Source: Osmia lignaria lignaria
Taxonomy: Eukaryota > Arthropoda > Insecta > Hymenoptera > Megachilidae
Assembly: GCF_051020975.1 (NCBI RefSeq)
Contig: NC_135044.1
Location: forward strand, 8,558,501-8,622,500
Reading direction: 5' to 3'
DNA length: 64,000 nucleotides
Part shown: piece by piece, positions 60,120-64,000 of the stretch
Layout of the letters: every line of letters begins with the position of its first letter
How positions within the stretch are numbered: the stretch's first letter is position 1
Notes under the pieces: model-generated
Databases searched by the model: none
The model's input: only the letters and a program-made list of their open reading frames with translations
What the model was told of the DNA's origin: nothing
Made by a program: the position numbers and the translations under genes

Positions 60120-60547
60120 CAGTGGGTGATCAAATTATTGATTCACTCGCATTAATTGATGAATTTACATAAAAATGATTAATTTTTAAATGAAAACCGA
60201 GTTATTGGCCTGGAAATTCTCCGGAATTCAACCCCATCGAAAATTTTTGGAAATATTAATTATTAATAATAAATGTTAATTAATTGAACGTTTGATAGAA
60301 GTATTGGCCAGAAATAAAGCAATCAAAATGAATTGAAAGAATGCCGAAAAGAATTGAGGCAGTAATTAAATATAATCTTTTAAATGTACTTGTTTATTTT
60401 TATAAGTATTTTTTTGTATATTAATAGTGGAGGATTATTGATTAAAAATTACACAATATAAAAACCTTAAAATTGTGGATCTATTTCTACACAATCACGA
60501 AAAACCCATTTTTCGTATCATGGCTCTAATAATTTGATCACCTACCG
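60120..60547 (+). mobile_element. Tc1-like transposon relic
   Basis: TA flanks at 60118-60119 and 60548-60549. Inverted ends CAGTGGGTGATCAAATTATT and CGGTAGGTGATCAAATTATT. At 60206-60256 the plus strand reads WPGNSPEFNPIENFWKY, the C-terminal signature of Tc1/mariner transposases that holds the last catalytic acidic residue, followed by RMPKRIEAVIK in the helix that closes such proteins. Most of the transposase is deleted, so it cannot move itself. Confidence 0.88.
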
Positions 60548-60710
60548 TACAATGAGTCCCATCAAAGTTGTCGCAGTGAAGTTGGCGCACAAACACATTC
60601 ACGCCGCATCGTCGGTGAGCCGATAGGTGAGGTGCATCGGTTCACCGACGCGGCGTGAATGTGTTTGTGCGCCAACTTCACTGCGACAACTTCGATGGAA
60701 CTCAATGTAC
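60547..60710. repeat. GC-rich near-perfect hairpin, TA-adjacent
   Basis: Arms of about 70 bp pair from GTACAATGAGTCCCATC to its inverse at 60694-60710, with an identical stretch of over 40 bp containing GAAGTTGGCGCACAAACACA. The loop is about 20 bp. It abuts the Tc1 relic and shares its TA. Confidence 0.9.
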
Positions 60711-61502
60711 ATTCGGAATATATTTCCAATTTTAAATCATTTACATGTATGTGCCTCTTATGGATATATTTTTCAGTACCAAAGTCTGAATCAGACCAAT
60801 AATTGAAGTACAATGTCCTAGTTAGACAAAAATGTCTCAAACAATGAAGTCTCTTTATGTTCTTTTTTTTCTTTTTTTATTTATGATGGTGCTAACTTCT
60901 CAGCATTGTCACGAATAATAGAATTGACGCTATTAAAACCTATGCCCGTTACGTCTCAATGATTTGGGCTCAAGGTGACCAACTCGTATGGTGCATGCGT
61001 TTGAAACCTATGAAAATATGTACGAACATTTCTATCGAATATTTCTGTCCGCCACGGTGTGTACTGGTTTGCCTTCTTTGTTCAGATGTCATTCAATTTT
61101 CCCAATTATCCAGTTAATATTGCTGACTAATTCTTCTTTACAAGCTGATGTAATTATGAAATTATTGCTCTCTCATTGTTAACACTATTAAATGTTAAGC
61201 TCCACGAGCAATCCCAATCGCGCACGTGCAATAAAAATAATGATTCTTCTCGTAAGACACGAGATACTCATGGAGATACCATCAGCATTCGTATATTTAC
61301 GATCGACTGATTGTTAACAAGTATGTAAACGATTTTGTGCGAATAATTCATAGGATAATTAACGCGAACTTGTAAATAGCGTACACCATAAATGACGTAA
61401 TTCGTATTCGATGATTAACTATTAGGTCTGCTGCCAATTCCTGGGAGCTCGTTCGAGCATTCGTAACAGTGCACGCGATATCGCGTGAGAGTCATTAATC
61501 TT
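60711..61502. other. Intergenic DNA upstream of the MFS gene
   Basis: No supported coding exon or repeat. Confidence 0.4.
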
Positions 61503-61922
61503 ACAAGGGACATTACCCAATCGACATACGCCGATTTTGATGCCCTTTGATTATGATATAGAACTGAAAAAAATATTTGACACGTATTTTTTTTTATCGG
61601 CAATCGTCCATGCTGAAGGGGTGAAAATACCCCTCAAAGTTGGGGTTGCAAAACATATTTTCTTGAATATCTCAGGAACTATTAGGTGTAGGCGAAAAAT
61701 TCAAAATGGAATTTGTGTGTTTTTGGACAGCAAATTTTTCTATGTAGCCACCTTTTTGATAAATTTATTTGTTTAAAAAATATATTGAAAAATAATCTAT
61801 TTTTGTGATTTTTTTCACCCCTTCAGCATGGACGATTGCCGATGAAAAAAAATACGTGTCAAATATTTTTTTCAGTTCTATATCATACTCAGAGGGCATC
61901 AAAATCGGCATATGTCCCTTGT
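61503..61922. mobile_element. Inverted-repeat element next to the MFS start
   Basis: Left end ACAAGGGACATTACCC and right end, inverted, ACAAGGGACATATGCCG. Both arms continue with GCCGATTTTGATGCCC and a GATATAGAACTGAAAAAAAT block, about 120 bp each. It ends 32 bp before the MFS ATG, so it probably contributes to that gene's 5' untranslated region. Confidence 0.75.
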
Positions 61923-61954
61923 TAGGTTCGAATTTCTGTCTCTTCCAGGATACA

Positions 61955-62184
61955 ATGTTGGGGACAGCGTTACAGAAGGTACGGTTCTTGTACAAACCGT
62001 ACGCACTGGCTATCGTATCGGTTGGATACGTTCTTGGAGAGCTAGGTCACTATTTAATTGGTAAGCGATGCATTTGATTCAGCCAATTATCCTTCCTGTT
62101 CCTTGATACGATCTTTAATTATCTTTGCAATATATATCGAAGTAATTAACACCTTGAGATTCTTGTCGTTATTAAATTGTTTGT

Positions 62185-62226
<42 letters not shown>

Positions 62227-64000
62227 TTCAATTAACTACTATCATCAACGCAATTAGATAGTTTCGTTTTATGTTCATATTTTCAAGGTGTCACAAGCAA
62301 GGCGACAGCAGAGGATTTGCACTATGGCGACATTTCCTGCCAATTAAACACGACCAGATTATCCATCGCGGATCTTCCGGTTCAATGCGAGGAGGCTAAG
62401 AATTCAAGTTTGTTAGTTCTTTTGTTGAAAAAAGAATAAAAATATCGCATAAAAATATATTTTTGGCCCACTAGAAAAGAGTAACATGGAATAAGATAGC
62501 CTCTAGCATCAGATAGGGGCCATACCACAAGTACCTACTTTCACCGTACTCAGAATAAATAAAAATAAAAAAATAGATTCATTCGCTTCACCTTCGATCA
62601 AATCAGTACCACCTGGTTAAAGATATTTTGTTTCACAGTTGCGAGTCCCTGGAACTGAACGGATCCAACTATTGCGAATGGAACTATAACGGCCTTGGTT
62701 TGGACTATCAAATCCTGGCTGGTCCCAGTTTCATAGCCGTATTCACCGTCGTTGGTGTTTGCCTCGGTATTGCGGCTGACAAATACAACAGGTGTATATA
62801 TCAATTAATTAGCGCTATAGTTGATATTATTATTTAAACATATTAGAAGAAGTTGTATTATTTTTAAATGGAAAATTAAGTTGAGTAGACTGTAGATCGT
62901 TCGGTAAAGCAATATAAATTGCAATTTTATTTTTACATTTATAGCATTGCAATATGCATGTCATCATAGTTATGACTACTTTTTACCATCGGTCTTTATA
63001 GCTGACATTTCTAGCCGTAAATGCAACCGTTACCACTACTGTTGCCGTTTATCGGGAAAAACTGTTCCGAGTATTGTACACCGTTAGGCGACGCTATTTA
63101 TTTTATTATGTAATCACTTCTTGCTTGATATTACCAATACTTTTCGAACGGGAGTTAAATTCCAAAAACTGCCCTTAAGTGGATGAAAAGATCGTTGAAA
63201 CGTTCATGGTTCTCTTTTGAAAATTAATATTGATTTGCAGGGTGAGGCTGTTAACTATTTGCACCTTGATATTCAGTATAGCCATTGTTCTAATGGGAGC
63301 AGTTAAAGAATACTGGCAATTAGTTATTCTACGTATGGTTCTAGCAGCAGGGTAAGTGATAAATAATTATATTTATATGCATATGATTAACATATTAACA
63401 CGTGAATTGCTTAACAGGGAGGCAGGATGCAACCCTTTGGCTACGGGGTTGCTTTCTGACTGGTTCCCAGAAGAGCAACGAGGACTGGTCATGTCCATAT
63501 TTAATTGGGGCATTTATGGAGGATATGGAATTGCATTTCCTGTTGGACGTTATATTCCTAATAAAAATATTTTAAATTTGGTAGGTGTATTTCAATATCT
63601 GAGAGATATCAAATTATTTAAGACAAGCGACAACCGATGCTATTTTGGGACCCACGAGTACAATTCAAATTTTCCAAATTTATGGGACTAACGGGGTCCA
63701 AATAAATCCCTCGGAGAATAGAAAGGTGATTGTCCTAACCCTGTACAAGAAACACGGATGGTCTCTAAGCCGTATACCTCTAAGGACCTTTACCTTTCCT
63801 TTCGAAGCTTTTCAAAAATAAAATTTCCAAAGAGCAAAACCATAAAGGAAACCTAAATTCAAACTGACCGTCTTACAGTTCCTTGGATTCATCATTAATT
63901 CTAAAGATCTTTACATGTATTTGTTTAAACAGGGCTGGAGAGCGTGTTACTACGGAGCTGGTATAATCGGATTGATCATAGCTGTTCTTACCTTTACGTT
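61955..64000 (+). CDS. MFS transporter, N-terminal part (cut by window end)
   Basis: Major facilitator superfamily transporter of the spinster-like/organic anion kind; substrate unknown. Exons: 61955-62060, 62288 to about 62402, 62639-62791, 63241-63351, 63418-63580 and 63933 to beyond 64000. The first helix is YALAIVSVGYVLGELGHYL. A Cys-rich, N-glycosylation-type luminal loop follows (CQLNTTRLS, CESLELNGSNYCEWNYNG). Next come LAGPSFIAVFTVVGVCLGI and the MFS loop signature ADKYNRVRLL, then ILRMVLAAGEAGCNPLATGL and LLSDWFPEEQRGLVMSIFNW, GIYGGYGIAF and WRACYYGAGIIGLIIAVLT. The second junction (about 62402/62639) has no standard donor in the right phase: the natural read NSS-CESLE would need AAG|TTTG, while the GT-AG option uses a weak acceptor at 62622. 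The other joins are clean. Confidence 0.85.
62187..62218. repeat. (TA)n microsatellite
   Basis: About 16 uninterrupted TA dinucleotides in the first intron of the MFS gene, followed by a T run. Confidence 0.95.

Overview
The window is eukaryotic nuclear DNA, AT-rich and intron-dense, and most likely from a hymenopteran insect (bee, ant or wasp). The evidence is short GT-AG introns in animal housekeeping genes, many short inverted-repeat (MITE-like) elements, and degenerate CCTAA runs of the insect telomere type. I cannot fix the species. No rRNA gene, intact tRNA gene, CRISPR array or prokaryotic operon is visible. Exons were joined by hand from reading frame and intron phase, and every gene I call complete keeps frame from ATG to stop.

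Layout. 1.4-4.3 kb (+): mitochondrial DnaJ co-chaperone (Tid/DNAJA3) with two possible last exons. 5.3-7.9 kb (-): a 99-residue predicted membrane protein and a MADF-BESS factor. 7.0-9.9 kb: a cluster of non-autonomous DNA transposons, one nested in another. 10.2-12.5 kb (-): the 5' half of a two-pore potassium channel whose second half is not in the window. 14.2-16.0 kb (+): B4GAT1-like glucuronyltransferase. 16.8-18.9 kb (+): ceramide synthase. 20-22.3 kb: an orphan promoter and a 93-bp tandem array. 22.5-24.0 kb (+): POLDIP2. 24.9-27.3 kb (+): bleomycin hydrolase. 28.1-29.1 kb (-): an unnamed 253-residue protein. 31.0-46.7 kb (+): proline dehydrogenase, with a 10-kb first intron full of repeats. 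50.3-51.6 kb: a large foldback element. 52.8-55.3 kb (-): an UNC-93-like membrane protein with two possible C-termini. 57-61.9 kb: duplications, a Tc1 relic, a GC-rich hairpin and another inverted-repeat element. 62.0-64.0 kb (+): an MFS transporter cut by the window end.

The genes do not form one pathway. They are independent insect genes; the mitochondrial ones (Tid, POLDIP2, proline dehydrogenase) are neighbours by position only. The most informative material is the transposon record: two copies of a TA-flanked MITE each have an uninterrupted related site in the same window, two copies of another family have exact 8-bp target duplications, and at least five elements have TTAA flanks. I found no clear new multi-gene system. 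The best leads are the alternative C-termini of Tid and UNC-93, the half potassium channel with duplicated splice sites, and the 93-bp array with a CTCF-core-like motif in each unit.
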